6,168 nt of DNA. It comes from an uncultured Ruminococcus sp. Lineage in GTDB: Bacteria; Bacillota; Clostridia; Oscillospirales; Ruminococcaceae. Under the pieces are notes generated by a model. The model searched no databases, had not been told where the DNA came from, and was given only the letters and a program-made list of their open reading frames with translations. The position numbers were made by a program, and so were the translations under genes. Below are positions 5,528 to 6,168 of this stretch, in pieces (position 1 is the first letter of the stretch; every line of letters starts with the position of its first letter). The DNA lies in assembly GCA_946183385.1 (NCBI GenBank), contig CAMHBN010000119.1, forward strand, positions 1 through 6,168. Direction: 5' to 3'.

Positions 5528-6168
5528 TTACCACTCGCCGAATTCGCCCTGTGTCTGAGGCTGTGTTTCAGGTTCTGTAGGTTCAATTATGATTACGGGA
5601 GGTTCAGTCGGCTGCGGAGTCGGCTCTGTCTGGACAGGCTGCGTCATAACAGCTTCTGTCGTAGTTTCGGGCTGCTGGATCTGTGCTGCCTGTGTAGTAG
5701 TAGTCTGAGGAGTTACCTGTGCGTCCTCGGGCAGATAGTATACTATTAGCTTCTTGGAGTCCTTATTGCTGTAGAACGTGCCCGGCTGAACGACCTTGGC
5801 GTCAACCATGAGCTGGGTTATGCTGTTGGGCGTACCCCACGACTGGCTCGACTTTACCTTCGAGTAATTCGAGATGCCTGCTTTTCTGAGCTCATTCTCG
5901 TACTGCGAAACGGTAAGTCCCTCGAACGGCGGGATAGTACCGCCCTCCTTGCCCTTGCTGACCTTGAGCTTTACAGTAGTGCCCTGAGCAACGGTCTCAC
6001 CGACCTTTATATCCTGCTCAAGGATAACATCGGCGTCGGTTTCGTTGTCGTACTCGTATTCAACTTCAAAAGTAAAGTAGTCCTTGTACTTCTCCTCGGT
6101 GAGGCTGAAGAACTTGCCTACAAGGTCGGGCATATCGGTATCGGGCTTCGAGCCGTCCTCGGTCGAGA
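5528..6168 (-). CDS. PASTA-repeat surface protein, C-terminal part (possible PrkC-type Ser/Thr kinase)
   Basis: About 212 C-terminal residues are visible; the reading frame runs open through the right edge, so the gene starts outside. An internal ATG at 6133 falls at a PASTA-domain start (MPDLVGK) and is not a real start, because the frame upstream encodes a linker (STEDGSKPDTD). One clear PASTA domain (visible residues 12-73) ends in the hallmark VGETVAQGTTVKLKVSKGK. A second, more diverged one (75-145) starts at TIPPFEGLTVSQYE and ends VVQPGTFYSNKDSKKLIVYY. A low-complexity tail rich in Thr, Pro, Gln and Glu follows (146-212), ending GEFGEW. PASTA domains bind peptidoglycan or muropeptides outside the cell, in PrkC/Stk kinases and some class B penicillin-binding proteins. 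The kinase reading is my preference, but no kinase domain or membrane segment is in the window. No rsgA gene follows, as it often does after prkC. Confidence 0.85.
   Translation of the reverse strand, partial: STEDGSKPDTDMPDLVGKFFSLTEEKYKDYFTFEVEYEYDNETDADVILEQDIKVGETVAQGTTVKLKVSKGKEGGTIPPFEGLTVSQYENELRKAGISNYSKVKSSQSWGTPNSITQLMVDAKVVQPGTFYSNKDSKKLIVYYLPEDAQVTPQTTTTQAAQIQQPETTTEAVMTQPVQTEPTPQPTEPPVIIIEPTEPETQPQTQGEFGEW

Noticed and set aside
6131..6133. ATG as the start of a short PASTA protein
   Set aside because: The frame stays open upstream to the window edge, the codon sits at a conserved PASTA-domain start, and no ribosome site precedes it.

Overview
The window looks like a stretch of chromosome from a Gram-positive anaerobe, most likely a clostridial gut bacterium of the Ruminococcus/Oscillospiraceae type. 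This is inferred from purine-rich Shine-Dalgarno sites (AAGGAG, AGGAG, GGGAGG), AT-rich intergenic DNA with sigma-A-like promoters between moderately GC-rich genes, a PcrA-type helicase, and an extracellular PASTA protein with a long Thr/Pro/Gln tail. No marker gene fixes the species. I saw no mobile-element gene, CRISPR array, tRNA or rRNA.

Layout. The left part is on the minus strand. The full pcrA helicase gene (229-2583) is followed after 24 nt by the first 68 codons of a pyruvate kinase gene (1-204), which runs off the left edge. An AT-rich divergent intergenic region (2584-2894) holds a minus-strand promoter with an extended -10 for pcrA-pyk and a near-consensus plus-strand promoter for glgA. 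glgA (2895-4349) encodes a complete GT5 glycogen/starch synthase. After it comes a very structured non-coding stretch (about 4349-4501) with two GC-rich hairpins that share arm sequence and a branched fold between them. Then come a HAD-superfamily phosphatase-like gene (about 4529-5203) and, one base after its stop codon, a gene for an 88-residue acidic protein of unknown function (5205-5471). A hairpin terminator with a U tract (5478-5507) closes this unit. It probably also serves the convergent minus-strand gene at 5528-6168, which encodes the C-terminal end of a PASTA-repeat surface protein, plausibly a PrkC-type Ser/Thr kinase, truncated by the right edge.

How the parts fit. glgA makes storage alpha-glucan from ADP-glucose. 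The HAD enzyme may act on a phosphorylated sugar or another small phosphoester, but nothing here ties it firmly to glycogen. Pyruvate kinase is the last step of glycolysis, and pcrA is a DNA repair/replication helicase that appears to share its transcript. Most of the window is ordinary housekeeping sequence. The parts least explained by known genes are the structured element after glgA, the 88-residue protein, the roughly 39-residue insertion in PcrA and the uncertain start of the HAD gene.
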